A program made the position numbers and the translations under genes. From positions 1 through 43,091 of the forward strand of contig CAMUBZ010000008.1 of NCBI GenBank assembly GCA_947087275.1: 43,091 bases of DNA. The letters are read 5' to 3'. The notes under the pieces are model-generated. The model worked only from the letters and a program-made list of their open reading frames with translations, did no database searches and was not told the DNA's origin. Origin of the DNA: an uncultured Candidatus Saccharibacteria bacterium (GTDB taxonomy: Bacteria; Patescibacteriota; Saccharimonadia; Saccharimonadales; Saccharimonadaceae). The first letter of the stretch is position 1; each line of letters begins with the position of its first letter. Shown piece after piece: positions 21,952 to 29,823 of the stretch.

Positions 21952-22344
21952 TTATTTCCCCTCCTTTTTGGCCTTTGGGGTTAGGTCGATATTGTCGACA
22001 AAACTAATCGTGCCCATTTCGGTGTTGTCGCCCTTGCGGAAACCAGCCCGCTCAATGCGAAGGTAGCCGGAATCACGCTTGATTTGTGGAGCGATGACGT
22101 CCATTAGCAAATCAGCAGACTTGATGTCATCAAGGCGAGAGATAAGCAAACGGCGATTAGCCAAGCCGCCTCGCTTTGCGATGGTGATTAGTTTTTCGGT
22201 GTCGCGACGGATTTCTTTGGCGCGGGCCAAAGTGGTCGTAATCGATTGATGCTCGATTAGCGCTTTCATTAGCCCACGTTTGAGCGCTCGTCGCTGGTCG
22301 GTTTCGCGGCCGAATTTGCGGCCTTTGTATCCATGACGATGCAT
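21952..22344 (-). CDS. rplQ: Large-subunit ribosomal protein L17
   Basis: L17 lies at the peptide-exit side of the 50S subunit. The 130-aa product starts MHRHGYKGRKFGRETDQRRAL and contains LIEHQSITTTLARAKEIR and the C-terminal GFRKGDNTEM, as in the family. It follows rpoA by one base, the usual bacterial order. A short Lys-rich tail ends the protein. Confidence 0.98.
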   Translation of the reverse strand: MHRHGYKGRKFGRETDQRRALKRGLMKALIEHQSITTTLARAKEIRRDTEKLITIAKRGGLANRRLLISRLDDIKSADLLMDVIAPQIKRDSGYLRIERAGFRKGDNTEMGTISFVDNIDLTPKAKKEGK

Positions 22345-22345
22345 T

Positions 22346-23284
22346 TTATAGTAACTCCGTTAATTTCTCTTTAACTTCGTCCAACGCTTTGCTGCCAAAT
22401 CCTTTAAGATCTTTGAGATCAACTTCGGACAAGGCAACGAGGTCGCGGACGGTCTTGATATCATTGTTGACGAGTGCGTTAGCGGTACGAGCAGACAAGC
22501 CGAGTTCTTCGATTGGTAGAGCCAAACCAGAATCATCGGTCTCGGACTCAACACCTGGAGCAGGTGCGCTCTCGACGGTGGTGCCACCAGCCAAAGCGGT
22601 ATATTGGTTGACCAAGATAGCATTGGCTTCCTCAAAGGCCTCTTGTGGAGTGATGGTACCGTCGGTGTCAACGGTGATAGTCAACTGTTGCAAGTTGGTG
22701 TCTTGACCAACACGGGTATTCTCAACCTTGAAACGGACACGCAAGACTGGGCTAAAGACAGCATCAAGTGCAATCATATCGCTGTGAATGCGGTCGTTTG
22801 AAGATTTGTCAATTGAGAGGTAACCGCGGCCAGTTTCGATGACGAAGTTCATCTTGAGAGTGAACTCGGGGTCGTCAATATGGCAAATGATTTGGTTGGG
22901 GTTACCAACTTCTACGCCAGCTGGCAACTTGATATCGCCAGCAGTCACGGCGCCGTCTTTGCCAGCGTTCTTGCCTTTGATTTCAAAAGCAACCTCGACT
23001 GGTTCGTCGGAATGTGACTTGAGACGGATGTTCTTGAGGTTGAGCATCACGTCTACAACGTCTTCACGAATGCCAGCTACTGGAGCGTATTCGTGGTTGG
23101 TGCCTTCAATGCTGAAAGCAGTGATAGCAGCACCCTTGATGCTAGAGAGCAAAACGCGGCGAATTGAGTTGCCCAAAGTATTGCCGTAGCCGTAGAACAA
23201 TGGGCGAATCACGAATTCAGCGCTGTTGTCACCCAACTGGTTGACTTCGGCTAAATTGGCCTCGTGGATAACTTTTGTAGTCAT
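22346..23284 (-). CDS. rpoA: RNA polymerase alpha subunit
   Basis: The alpha subunit dimer nucleates RNA polymerase assembly and contacts activators and UP elements. The 312-aa product has the N-terminal assembly domain (about 1-230; FVIRPLFYGYGNTLGNSIRR, LLSSIKGAAITAF, IREDVVDVMLNLK) and a C-terminal domain (about 255-312; ELGLSARTANALVNNDI, then DLKDLKGFGSKALDEVKEKL) with the helix-hairpin-helix DNA-binding pattern. Linker residues are Ala/Pro/Ser/Glu-rich. Gene order rpsD-rpoA-rplQ is conserved. Confidence 0.99.
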   Translation of the reverse strand: MTTKVIHEANLAEVNQLGDNSAEFVIRPLFYGYGNTLGNSIRRVLLSSIKGAAITAFSIEGTNHEYAPVAGIREDVVDVMLNLKNIRLKSHSDEPVEVAFEIKGKNAGKDGAVTAGDIKLPAGVEVGNPNQIICHIDDPEFTLKMNFVIETGRGYLSIDKSSNDRIHSDMIALDAVFSPVLRVRFKVENTRVGQDTNLQQLTITVDTDGTITPQEAFEEANAILVNQYTALAGGTTVESAPAPGVESETDDSGLALPIEELGLSARTANALVNNDIKTVRDLVALSEVDLKDLKGFGSKALDEVKEKLTELL

Positions 23285-23292
23285 TTTCCTCC

Positions 23293-23910
23293 TTAGCGTG
23301 AGTAGTACTCAACGATTAGTTGTTCATTAATGCCAGCTTCTGCCTCTTCGCGCTTAGGCAAGCCAGTAATTTCAATCTTCATTTTCTTCGGATCGGATTT
23401 GAGCCAACTAAGTGGAGTCGTTGCCGCACCGCTGACTACGCTTTCGAGATTCTTGAAGTACTCAGATTTTTGTGATTTTGGACGAACTTCCAAAACATCA
23501 CCTGGTTTGAGGCGGATGGATGGAATATCAATCCGGCGTCCATTGAGCAAGAAGTGACCATGAGAGACCAGTTGGCGGGCTTGACGGCGAGTGCCGGCGA
23601 AGCCAGCGCGGTAAACTGCGTTGTCGGCACGACGTTCAAGGTATTGCAAAAGGTTTTCACCAGCAAGACCATCGGCGCGGGCAGCTTCTTTCATGAGTTT
23701 TGTAAATTGCTTTTCGAGCAAACCGTAGAGACGGCGGACTTTTTGCTTTTCGCGGAGCTGAGTCAGATAAAGACTGCCACCGCGTACGCGCATATCAGCG
23801 TGTTCGCCAGGAATGCCAGACTTTTTGGCCATAACCTTGTGGGCTTTTGGCGCCAAAGCGTAGCCTTCGCGACGACTTTGTTTAACAATTGGAGAAATAT
23901 CTCGTGCCAT
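23293..23910 (-). CDS. rpsD: Small-subunit ribosomal protein S4
   Basis: S4 starts 30S assembly at the 16S 5' domain and in many bacteria represses the alpha operon. The 205-aa product starts MARDISPIVKQSRREGYAL. The S4 RNA-binding domain (about 97-155) contains ERRADNAVYRAGFAGTRRQA and RQLVSHGHFLLNGRRIDIPS. The N-terminal cysteine cluster found in zinc-binding S4 proteins is absent. It overlaps the rpsK stop by one base. Confidence 0.98.
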   Translation of the reverse strand: MARDISPIVKQSRREGYALAPKAHKVMAKKSGIPGEHADMRVRGGSLYLTQLREKQKVRRLYGLLEKQFTKLMKEAARADGLAGENLLQYLERRADNAVYRAGFAGTRRQARQLVSHGHFLLNGRRIDIPSIRLKPGDVLEVRPKSQKSEYFKNLESVVSGAATTPLSWLKSDPKKMKIEITGLPKREEAEAGINEQLIVEYYSR

Positions 23911-24350
23911 TACGGTTTCCTCTCTCCCTTAGGACGCACGCCACCGTGCGCGATTGGGGTAACATCAGTAATACTGTCGATTTTGATACCAACAGATGAT
24001 ACGGCGCGAATTGCGCTGTCGCGACCTAGGCCGATACCACTCACGTAGACATCGACACTGTTCAGACCGTGTTCGCGCTTGGCGATTTCGAGGGCTTTCT
24101 CGGCAGCGATTTGAGCGGCATAAGCCGTACCCTTTTTGCTACCACGGAAGCCGTTTGCGCCAGCGGAACTTGCGCTGAGTGCACCACCAGATTTGTCGGT
24201 AATGGTGATGATAGTGTTGTTGAAGGTGGCCTGAATGTGAACTTGACCAGAAGTCACAACACGCTTACCTTTTTTGCCTTTAACTTTGGTCTTTGCGACC
24301 TGCTCCTCGGCAACAGGAGCATCTAGATTCTTTTCAATCTCTTCTGCCAT
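23910..24350 (-). CDS. rpsK: Small-subunit ribosomal protein S11 with acidic N-terminal extension
   Basis: S11 lies on the 30S platform near the E site. The 146-aa product has an added acidic then basic lead (residues 1 to about 30; EEIEKNLDAPVAEEQ, then KVKGKKGKR) before the family body: GQVHIQATFNNTIITITD, GANGFRGSKKGTAYAAQ and the C-terminal DVTPIAHGGVRPKGERKP. Typical S11 is about 125-130 aa. Order rpsM-rpsK-rpsD is standard. Confidence 0.98.
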   Translation of the reverse strand: MAEEIEKNLDAPVAEEQVAKTKVKGKKGKRVVTSGQVHIQATFNNTIITITDKSGGALSASSAGANGFRGSKKGTAYAAQIAAEKALEIAKREHGLNSVDVYVSGIGLGRDSAIRAVSSVGIKIDSITDVTPIAHGGVRPKGERKP

Positions 24351-24367
24351 TTTTATACTCCTATTTC

Positions 24368-24754
24368 CTAAGTCTTACTTGCTGCCTTTGGCTGAGCACC
24401 ACCTACAGCAATCGCTTTACCCTTGCGAGTACGTGCATTCGTGCGGGTACGTTGACCATTAACTGGCAAGCCAGCCTTATGGCGGACACCTTTGTAGGAG
24501 TTAATGTCTTTGAGACGTTTGATATTATTGGTAACGAGGCGTTTCAGATCGCCTTCGACAGTGCATTTTGCACTAATCAAGTCGTTGATTTTCTGAACTT
24601 CAGCCTCGGTGAGATCTTTCACCCGAGTGGTAGGCTCAATCTTGGCCTCCGCAAGGATGGCTTTACTCGTTGTGCAACCAATCCCATAAACGTATGTCAA
24701 AGCAATCCAAACTTGCTTTTCGTTAGGGATAGTTACGCTAGCAATTCTTGCCAT
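24368..24754 (-). CDS. rpsM: Small-subunit ribosomal protein S13
   Basis: S13 forms bridge B1 contacts and touches the P-site tRNA. The 128-aa product begins [20 protein letters not shown], with [14 protein letters not shown] (helix-two-turn-helix region) and the basic tail [15 protein letters not shown]. It starts 2 nt after the rpmJ stop. Length is as expected. Confidence 0.98.
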   Translation of the reverse strand: MARIASVTIPNEKQVWIALTYVYGIGCTTSKAILAEAKIEPTTRVKDLTEAEVQKINDLISAKCTVEGDLKRLVTNNIKRLKDINSYKGVRHKAGLPVNGQRTRTNARTRKGKAIAVGGAQPKAASKT

Positions 24755-24756
24755 GC

Positions 24757-24873
24757 TTAACCCTGCCTTTGCTTATTCTTAGGTTTTTTCTTGTTGATGA
24801 CACGAAGCACACCTTTGCGGCGCACGATGATGTCATCAGGGGAGATTTTTTTAACACTTGCACGTACTTTCAC
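24757..24873 (-). CDS. rpmJ: Large-subunit ribosomal protein L36, zinc-less form
   Basis: A 38-aa L36 starting at GTG (24873), giving [20 protein letters not shown] and ending [12 protein letters not shown]. Standard L36 has a C-x2-C...C-x4-H zinc ribbon; here all cysteines are replaced (SPDD in place of CRDC or similar), so it cannot bind zinc in the usual way. I chose the GTG because it matches the family N-terminus exactly and AAAGGG lies about 10 nt upstream; the longer frame starting at 24948 is not L36-like. The 105-nt gap to infA contains a 6-bp hairpin (about 24950-24968). Confidence 0.93.
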   Translation of the reverse strand: MKVRASVKKISPDDIIVRRKGVLRVINKKKPKNKQRQG

Positions 24874-24978
24874 AGTGTCAAAACCCTTTCCGTTACCTGT
24901 TGCGAGCCTTAAAACAAGTTGCCGTAGCCTTGCGCACCTCCACGACAAATGTTGTAAAAATCACAACACTTAATATTA

Positions 24979-25239
24979 TTACTGCAAGCGAAAGCTGATT
25001 CTACCCTTTGACAGATCGTAAGGGGTTAACTCAACTTCGACCCGGTCTCCCGGCACTAAGCGGATAAAATTTTTGCGCATTCGTCCGCTCATGTGTGCAA
25101 TGATATTATGACCGTTCTCAAGCTCCACCCGAAATTGGGTGTTAGGCAACGACTCAACGACCTTGCCTGTGAGCTTGATAACTTCCTTTTGGCTACTGCT
25201 CGAAGCCTTAGCCTTGGTAGTTTGTTTTTGACTAGCCAT
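24979..25239 (-). CDS. infA: Translation initiation factor IF-1 with short N-terminal extension
   Basis: IF-1 occupies the 30S A site during initiation. The 86-aa product has a Ser/Lys/Thr-rich lead (1 to about 16) and then the S1/OB-fold body: [59 protein letters not shown]. Typical IF-1 is about 72 aa. It is the first gene of the infA-rpmJ-rpsM-rpsK-rpsD-rpoA-rplQ-rplM-rpsI operon and has its own promoter. Confidence 0.98.
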   Translation of the reverse strand: MASQKQTTKAKASSSSQKEVIKLTGKVVESLPNTQFRVELENGHNIIAHMSGRMRKNFIRLVPGDRVEVELTPYDLSKGRISFRLQ

Positions 25240-25252
25240 AAATTACTTTTCC

Positions 25253-25281
25253 ATTGTAGCACGGATTTGTAAGGATGTAAA
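25253..25281 (-). promoter_or_regulatory. Sigma70-type promoter of the infA operon
   Basis: Minus strand TTTACA (25276-25281), 17 nt, TACAAT (25253-25258) with TGC before the hexamer; 13 nt to the infA ATG, leaving a leader of about 7 nt. Confidence 0.8.
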
Positions 25282-25294
25282 GCCTAGAAATTGG

Positions 25295-26110
25295 CTAATT
25301 TTCGCTACCTTCTGGCTCTTCTAATACGGCACGAACGAAGAAGCGTTGGGAATAAGTTTTGCTTTTGGCCCACCAATCACCAGTACAGGTGATGATCGTG
25401 ATGGAGCCTTGGCCACGGACGGGAGATTCAAAAGCGGTGGTCATGTAATTATTAGCGTCTTCACCGAGATTCTTGGTGGTGGTATCAACGACGCGGTAGG
25501 TATAGATTGCTGGTTCTGCGCCTTCGGCGGCGCCCATTTCAATAGTAATTGTGTCGCCAACTACTATGCCGCGGTTGTATCCTGGGCGTGGTGGGAGGTT
25601 ACCAAAGATACCGATATTAGTAAAACCGCCATGGCCATCAAGGACGGACACACCGTTGCTACCAGGCAAGGCGCTACTATTATACCAACCAACGTTATAT
25701 ATATTATATGGTGTAGAAAGTTCGCCGGTGGCTTTGAGGCCAATTTCTACAATGCGGGCATTATGGATGCCAATACTCGGAATAGAAAAGTAACGAGGTT
25801 TGCCGGGGGCAACAATATATTCGTTGATTTCTTGTTCGGTAGGTTCGCTTTCGTCAACTTCTTCGTCGATTTCGCCAACTGGCGTGATGCTAGTGGTGTG
25901 GCGTTCGCTGCCTTCCATACGCTGGATGTAACCGTGCTCCCAGATGGCAACACGTGCGAAGAAAATGGCTAAAATGAGAATAATGACGCCCAGGATGATA
26001 TAACTTGGTCGAAGATAAATAGGGCGAACTTTGGGTAGATGCAAGGAAGGATCCTTGGCTGCGGTTTTCTTTTGATTTGTTACTTTGATTGGTTCTTTTG
26101 CTTTGCCCAC
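25295..26110 (-). CDS. Sortase-family cysteine transpeptidase
   Basis: A 271-aa membrane-anchored sortase. A basic cytoplasmic tail (1-33) is followed by a membrane helix (about 36-57), an acidic linker and the sortase beta-barrel (about 100-262). Catalytic residues are visible: His in VLDGHGGFTNIG (H160), Cys in ITIITCTGDWW (C242), and Arg in YSQRFFVRA (R256 or R260). The TCTG context resembles class D/E/F types rather than SrtA's TCD. Sortases join surface proteins to the wall or build pili. It follows secY by 18 nt and occupies the place where adk and map usually lie, so it is cotranscribed with secY. No LPxTG-type substrate is in the window. Confidence 0.9.
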   Translation of the reverse strand: MGKAKEPIKVTNQKKTAAKDPSLHLPKVRPIYLRPSYIILGVIILILAIFFARVAIWEHGYIQRMEGSERHTTSITPVGEIDEEVDESEPTEQEINEYIVAPGKPRYFSIPSIGIHNARIVEIGLKATGELSTPYNIYNVGWYNSSALPGSNGVSVLDGHGGFTNIGIFGNLPPRPGYNRGIVVGDTITIEMGAAEGAEPAIYTYRVVDTTTKNLGEDANNYMTTAFESPVRGQGSITIITCTGDWWAKSKTYSQRFFVRAVLEEPEGSEN

Positions 26111-26128
26111 TTTTGTTGCCTTTGTTAA

Positions 26129-27544
26129 TTATTTATATTCGTCGTAAGTTACCATTAAAGCGCGGGAGTTGAGTTGGCGGATATTCTCTAGTGCTACAGT
26201 GACGACAATGAGTAACCCAGTACCAGATAGCGAGAGCCCAAGCGGTGATCCGGCGATAATAATAAAGACGTAGTCGGTGATGAATGGTAACATGGCGATG
26301 AAACCAAGTGCAAGCGCGCCGAAAAGATTGAGCCGGTTGATAGTTTTGCCGAGATATTCGGCAGTCTGTAAGCCTGGGCGAACGCCTTCAATGAAAGCAC
26401 CTTGCTTTTGGAGATTGTCGGCAATTTCTTTGGTGTTGAAGATGATGCTGGTGTAGAAGTAGGTAAAGAGAACGACGAGGATGAAGTAAACGGCAGGGTA
26501 GAAGAACCATTGAGCAGTGATACCGTTGGGATAGAGGCTGGTGAAGTTTTGCTGTGAAGGCGCAGTAAACAATGCGGTGAGAGTGCTACCAAAACTATTA
26601 CCTGGATCGGCGGTTTGTAGGAGTTGGCCAAGCAGAGCTGGCAACGACAAGAAAGCTGTCGCGAAGATAACTGGGACTACGCCAGCAGCGATGAGTTTGA
26701 GTGGCAGAATAGATTTGATACCACCATAGGCGCTGTTACCGTGGACACGTTTGGCATAGTTGATCGTGACGATACGTTGAGCTTCGTTGAGTTTAACAAG
26801 GAAGTAGATAACAATGACGATAGCGACGGCGAAGCCAACCACAATCCAGAATATAACTGGGTTCACAGGCAGGTTGAGCCAGCCAAAGAGTGACAATGAT
26901 CCGGCAGACGTATCAAACAGAGCAGTGCCGAGGGTGGCAAGCGTGGTTGGCAACTGAGAGATAATAGAAGTAAAGATGACGATAGAGATACCGTTGCCGA
27001 TTCCCTGTTCGGTAATAAGCTCACCAAACCACATTAAAATAATGGAGCCGGCTACCATGGCAGTGACGGAAAGCATCCAATCGGTGGCGGTAGGAGTATA
27101 CGCTAAGGTGCCAGAACCAGCAACTGACTGATAGAGGATGAAGATGTAGATGATGGATTGGAAGATAGCTAGCGGAACAGTGATAATGCGCGTCCACTGG
27201 CTAATCTTGCGACGTCCAGTCTCACCGTCTTGAGACAGTTCTTCAAGGCGTGGAATAGCCTTGGTAACAAGCTGAACAGCAATCTGTGCTGTAATATATG
27301 GTGATAATCCAACTAGTAAAATGGAAAATGAAGTAAGCCCGCCACCAGAAATAAGGTTGAGAAATCCACCGAAGTCAGACTGAGAAATCAAGGCCTGAAC
27401 GGCATCTTGGAAAGTTTTAGGCTCACCAAAAGGCACTGGAATGTGCGCAAGAAAACGATACATGATGAGCAAACCGAGCACGATAAAAATGCGCTTGAGC
27501 ATGTCTTTGTTTTTGAATGACTTGAAAATATTTTTGAAATTCAT
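26129..27544 (-). CDS. secY: Preprotein translocase channel subunit SecY
   Basis: SecY is the protein-conducting channel. The 471-aa product has ten membrane helices and family motifs: RIFIVLGLLIMYRFLAHIPVP, GLSPYITAQIAVQL, EELSQDGETGRRKISQWTR, GIGNGISIVIF, YAKRVHGNSAYGG (cytoplasmic loop) and the C-terminal LNSRALMVTYDEYK. SecE is encoded at 3655-4050. The gene is cut off from rplO by the structured terminator at 27598-27713 and starts a secY-sortase unit with its own promoter (27575-27583). Confidence 0.99.
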   Translation of the reverse strand: MNFKNIFKSFKNKDMLKRIFIVLGLLIMYRFLAHIPVPFGEPKTFQDAVQALISQSDFGGFLNLISGGGLTSFSILLVGLSPYITAQIAVQLVTKAIPRLEELSQDGETGRRKISQWTRIITVPLAIFQSIIYIFILYQSVAGSGTLAYTPTATDWMLSVTAMVAGSIILMWFGELITEQGIGNGISIVIFTSIISQLPTTLATLGTALFDTSAGSLSLFGWLNLPVNPVIFWIVVGFAVAIVIVIYFLVKLNEAQRIVTINYAKRVHGNSAYGGIKSILPLKLIAAGVVPVIFATAFLSLPALLGQLLQTADPGNSFGSTLTALFTAPSQQNFTSLYPNGITAQWFFYPAVYFILVVLFTYFYTSIIFNTKEIADNLQKQGAFIEGVRPGLQTAEYLGKTINRLNLFGALALGFIAMLPFITDYVFIIIAGSPLGLSLSGTGLLIVVTVALENIRQLNSRALMVTYDEYK

Positions 27545-27574
27545 GAGATTCCCTGATTACTCCGTATGGTATCT

Positions 27575-27583
27575 ATTATAGCA
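27575..27583 (-). promoter_or_regulatory. Extended -10 promoter of secY-sortase
   Basis: Minus strand TGC-TATAAT (hexamer 27575-27580), about 30 nt before the secY ATG. The -35 position falls in the T run of the preceding terminator. Confidence 0.65.
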
Positions 27584-27597
27584 CACTATAAGTCAAC

Positions 27598-27713
27598 AAA
27601 AAAGATAAATAGTAATTTTCTCAAGGCGCGTTCGTGACGCCCGTCGTTACGGGGTCGCGCCGCTCTTCCTCGGCCGAGCCTCCGGATCCTTTCGAAAATG
27701 CTATTTATCTTTT
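27598..27713 (-). terminator. Large GC-rich structured element ending in a terminator between rplO and secY
   Basis: The outer arms (27701-27713 with 27600-27612, 13 bp, then ATTTTC/GAAAAT) enclose about 75 nt of strikingly GC-rich sequence and are followed on the minus strand by a T run. Inside are further pairings: GGCGCG with CGCGCC (27624-27629, 27656-27661), CCCGT with ACGGG (27640-27644, 27649-27653), and the self-complementary CTCGGCCGAG (27669-27678). No reading frame fits. It certainly can terminate rplO transcription; the elaborate interior suggests a further role. Confidence 0.75.
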
Positions 27714-27722
27714 GTTAATTTA

Positions 27723-28190
27723 TTACTCTGCTTTTTTCTCAGCAATGCGCTGTGGTACGGCGACTTTCTTGAAGTTGCCGCCAGCCTTTTTGATGGCTTC
27801 AACTGCGGTTTTGCTAGCGAACTGAGTTTCGAGATCAATCTTAGCAGTCAGTTCACCGCGAGAAATAACCTTGACTTTGGCGTAAGGATTCTCGATTAAG
27901 CCTTTGTCGGCTAAGACAAAGTTGTCAATCTTACCAGTGAGACCGTTGAGACGATCAGTATAAACTACAGTGGCTTTGTCATGTAGGCTCTTGAAACCTT
28001 TGAGCTTTGGAATAGCTTGCATAATTGCGCGTTGACCACCCATGAAGCCAGCAGGCATCTTGCTGTGGCCAGTACGAGCCTTTTGACCCTTGGTGCCACG
28101 GCCAGCAGTTTTACCACGACCAGCGGAGATACCACGGCCAGCACGAGTCGGGCGAGTATTGCGATTAACTTGTAAATCGTTGTACTTCAT
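27723..28190 (-). CDS. rplO: Large-subunit ribosomal protein L15
   Basis: L15 is a late-binding 50S assembly protein. The 155-aa product starts MKYNDLQVNRNTRPTRAGRG, with GRGISAGRGKTAGRGTKGQK (the glycine/arginine-rich N-terminal tail) and FMGGQRAIMQAIPKLKGF. Its start overlaps the rpsE stop by one base, so rpmD (L30), normally between them, is absent. It is the last gene of the rplF-rplR-rpsE-rplO unit. Confidence 0.98.
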   Translation of the reverse strand: MKYNDLQVNRNTRPTRAGRGISAGRGKTAGRGTKGQKARTGHSKMPAGFMGGQRAIMQAIPKLKGFKSLHDKATVVYTDRLNGLTGKIDNFVLADKGLIENPYAKVKVISRGELTAKIDLETQFASKTAVEAIKKAGGNFKKVAVPQRIAEKKAE

Positions 28191-28840
28191 TATTTATCCT
28201 CCTTCTTTGCGGTGGATTTTTTGGCTTCAACCTTTTTACCAACCCATTCGCTACGTGGAACTTGCTGACGCAGGCCTTCAACGACGGCGTAGGCAATGTT
28301 GACCTTGTTGGTGCTACCAAGACTTTTGGAAATGAGATTCTTGATGCCAGTGAGGCCAATGATGCTTCGTACAACACCGCCAGCGATAATACCAGTACCA
28401 GGGGCAGCTGGTTTCATGAGGATATCGGCGCCAGTAGAGCGAGTTTCAACTTCGTGGCAGATGGTTTCGCCGTCCATGTTGAACTCAATCATGTTTTTCT
28501 TGGCCTTGGTGGTAGCTTTTTGGACGGCGCTTGTAACATCGCCACCCTTGGCAATACCGATGCCAATCTTGTTTTTGTGGTTGCCCATAGCGACAAGGGC
28601 TTTGAAACGCATGCGACGGCCACCTTTGACGGTACGAGACACGCGATCAATGTTAATAGTAACAGTATCGAACTCTTTTGGAGTTGTATCCATGTTACGG
28701 TTGCGATCGCGGCGACCGTTACGGCGAGGCATGGCCTTACCGTTGATGTCTTTGCGAGCGCGGGTAGCAGCCGTCTCGTCGGTCATCTTGAGAGTGCCAG
28801 ACTTGTTGACGACTTTTGCGTTCTTGTCAGCATCAGCCAT
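28190..28840 (-). CDS. rpsE: Small-subunit ribosomal protein S5
   Basis: S5 acts at the mRNA entry channel and in decoding accuracy. The 216-aa product has a charged lead (1 to about 55), then FDTVTINIDRVSRTVKGGRR and FKALVAMGNHKNKIGIGIAKG (double-stranded RNA-binding domain), and VRSIIGLTGIKNLISKSLGS. I chose the ATG at 28840, 2 nt after rplR; a longer in-frame version to 28975 would lie inside rplR and adds non-family residues. A Lys-rich tail ends the protein. Confidence 0.97.
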   Translation of the reverse strand: MADADKNAKVVNKSGTLKMTDETAATRARKDINGKAMPRRNGRRDRNRNMDTTPKEFDTVTINIDRVSRTVKGGRRMRFKALVAMGNHKNKIGIGIAKGGDVTSAVQKATTKAKKNMIEFNMDGETICHEVETRSTGADILMKPAAPGTGIIAGGVVRSIIGLTGIKNLISKSLGSTNKVNIAYAVVEGLRQQVPRSEWVGKKVEAKKSTAKKEDK

Positions 28841-28841
28841 A

Positions 28842-29171
28842 TTAGAACTCCAATCCTTCCTTGCGGGCAGCGTCTGCGAGTGCAGAGAGGCGGCCAGCAT
28901 ATAATTTTGCTCCACGGTCGAAAACGACGGTTTTAATCTTAGCTTTTTTGGCCTTTTCGGCGATTTCTTTGCCAATGGCGGCAGCCTTTTTGATCTTGGT
29001 GCCAGCTAATTTGCTACCAACGGTAGTGGCGTAAGCCAAAGTGGTGCTTTTGTCATCATTGATGATTTGTGCAGTGATGTGCTGGTTGCTAATATGTACA
29101 CTTAGGCGTGGACGTTCAGCGGTACCATGAATTTTTGCACGGGTGCGCTTTGCGCGAAATACGTTATTCAT
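28842..29171 (-). CDS. rplR: Large-subunit ribosomal protein L18
   Basis: L18 binds 5S rRNA with L5 in the central protuberance. The 109-aa product has RAKRTRAKIHGTAERPRLSV, SNQHITAQIINDDKSTTLAY, then VVFDRGAKLYAGRLSALADA and the end RKEGLEF, all family landmarks. The N-terminus is slightly shorter than typical. It overlaps the rplF stop by one base. Confidence 0.97.
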   Translation of the reverse strand: MNNVFRAKRTRAKIHGTAERPRLSVHISNQHITAQIINDDKSTTLAYATTVGSKLAGTKIKKAAAIGKEIAEKAKKAKIKTVVFDRGAKLYAGRLSALADAARKEGLEF

Positions 29172-29707
29172 TATTTCTTACCAGCCTTTCCTGCCTTACG
29201 AATAATAACTTCGTCGACATATTTAATGCCTTTGCCTTTGTATGGCTCAGGTTTCTTCAGTGCGCGAATTTCGGCAGCAACTTGGCCAACTTGTTGTTTG
29301 TCAATGCCGCTGACGGTGATTGTCATTTTGTCAGTCTTGAGCTCAACACCTTCGGGGGCTTGATACTTGACTGGATGAGAAAAGCCAAGGGCCATCTCGA
29401 TTTCTTTAGGACCACCAGATAGGCGGAAACCGACACCGTTGATTTCGAGTTTCTTTTCGAAACCTTTGGTGACGCCTTGAACAGCATTGTTCAAGAGTGC
29501 GCGCTGTAGACCGTGCCAGGCACGAGACTTTGGCTCGTCATTGTCGCGCGTAACGATGGCTTGATTGCCTTCGATAGTGACTTTGACGCTTTCCTGAAGC
29601 GGAACAGTGAGTGAACCCTTAGGCCCTGCGACAACAATATCTTTGTCGCCGACCGTGATTGTCACTCCCGCCGGAATATCGATGGGTTGTTTTCCGATAC
29701 GACTCAT
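29171..29707 (-). CDS. rplF: Large-subunit ribosomal protein L6
   Basis: L6 lies near the sarcin-ricin loop and factor-binding site. The 178-aa product starts MSRIGKQPIDIPAGVTITVG and includes VAGPKGSLTVPL, GVTKGFEKKLEINGVGFR and the C-terminal KKPEPYKGKGIKYVDEVI, with the normal length. It is first in a separate transcription unit: a promoter (29738-29766) and a strong hairpin (29778-29807) lie between it and rpsH. Confidence 0.98.
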   Translation of the reverse strand: MSRIGKQPIDIPAGVTITVGDKDIVVAGPKGSLTVPLQESVKVTIEGNQAIVTRDNDEPKSRAWHGLQRALLNNAVQGVTKGFEKKLEINGVGFRLSGGPKEIEMALGFSHPVKYQAPEGVELKTDKMTITVSGIDKQQVGQVAAEIRALKKPEPYKGKGIKYVDEVIIRKAGKAGKK

Positions 29708-29737
29708 ATTTCCCTTTCTTTAGATAATATTCCCTGT

Positions 29738-29766
29738 CATTTTATCACGTTTGGTAAATATTTTCA
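29738..29766 (-). promoter_or_regulatory. Sigma70-type promoter of rplF-rplR-rpsE-rplO
   Basis: Minus strand TTGAAA (29761-29766), 17 nt, TAAAAT (29738-29743) with TGA before the hexamer. It lies immediately past the hairpin that follows rpsH. Confidence 0.75.
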
Positions 29767-29777
29767 AGGGGTGAATA

Positions 29778-29807
29778 TCAAAATATCCCCAAGATCGGGG
29801 ATATTTT
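29778..29807 (-). terminator. 12-bp perfect hairpin after rpsH
   Basis: CAAAATATCCCC (29778-29789) pairs perfectly with 29796-29807 around a 6-nt loop, 17 nt past the rpsH stop. No T run follows on the minus strand, so it may slow or process transcripts rather than fully terminate. Confidence 0.6.
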
Positions 29808-29823
29808 GTGGCTAGTATAAGTT

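Noticed and set aside
24874-24948. N-terminal extension of L36 to a TTG start
   Set aside because: The added residues are not family-like, and the GTG start gives exactly the expected 38-aa protein.
28841-28975. S5 with a 45-residue extension inside rplR
   Set aside because: The added part is rplR in another frame; the ATG at 28840 fits gene spacing and family.
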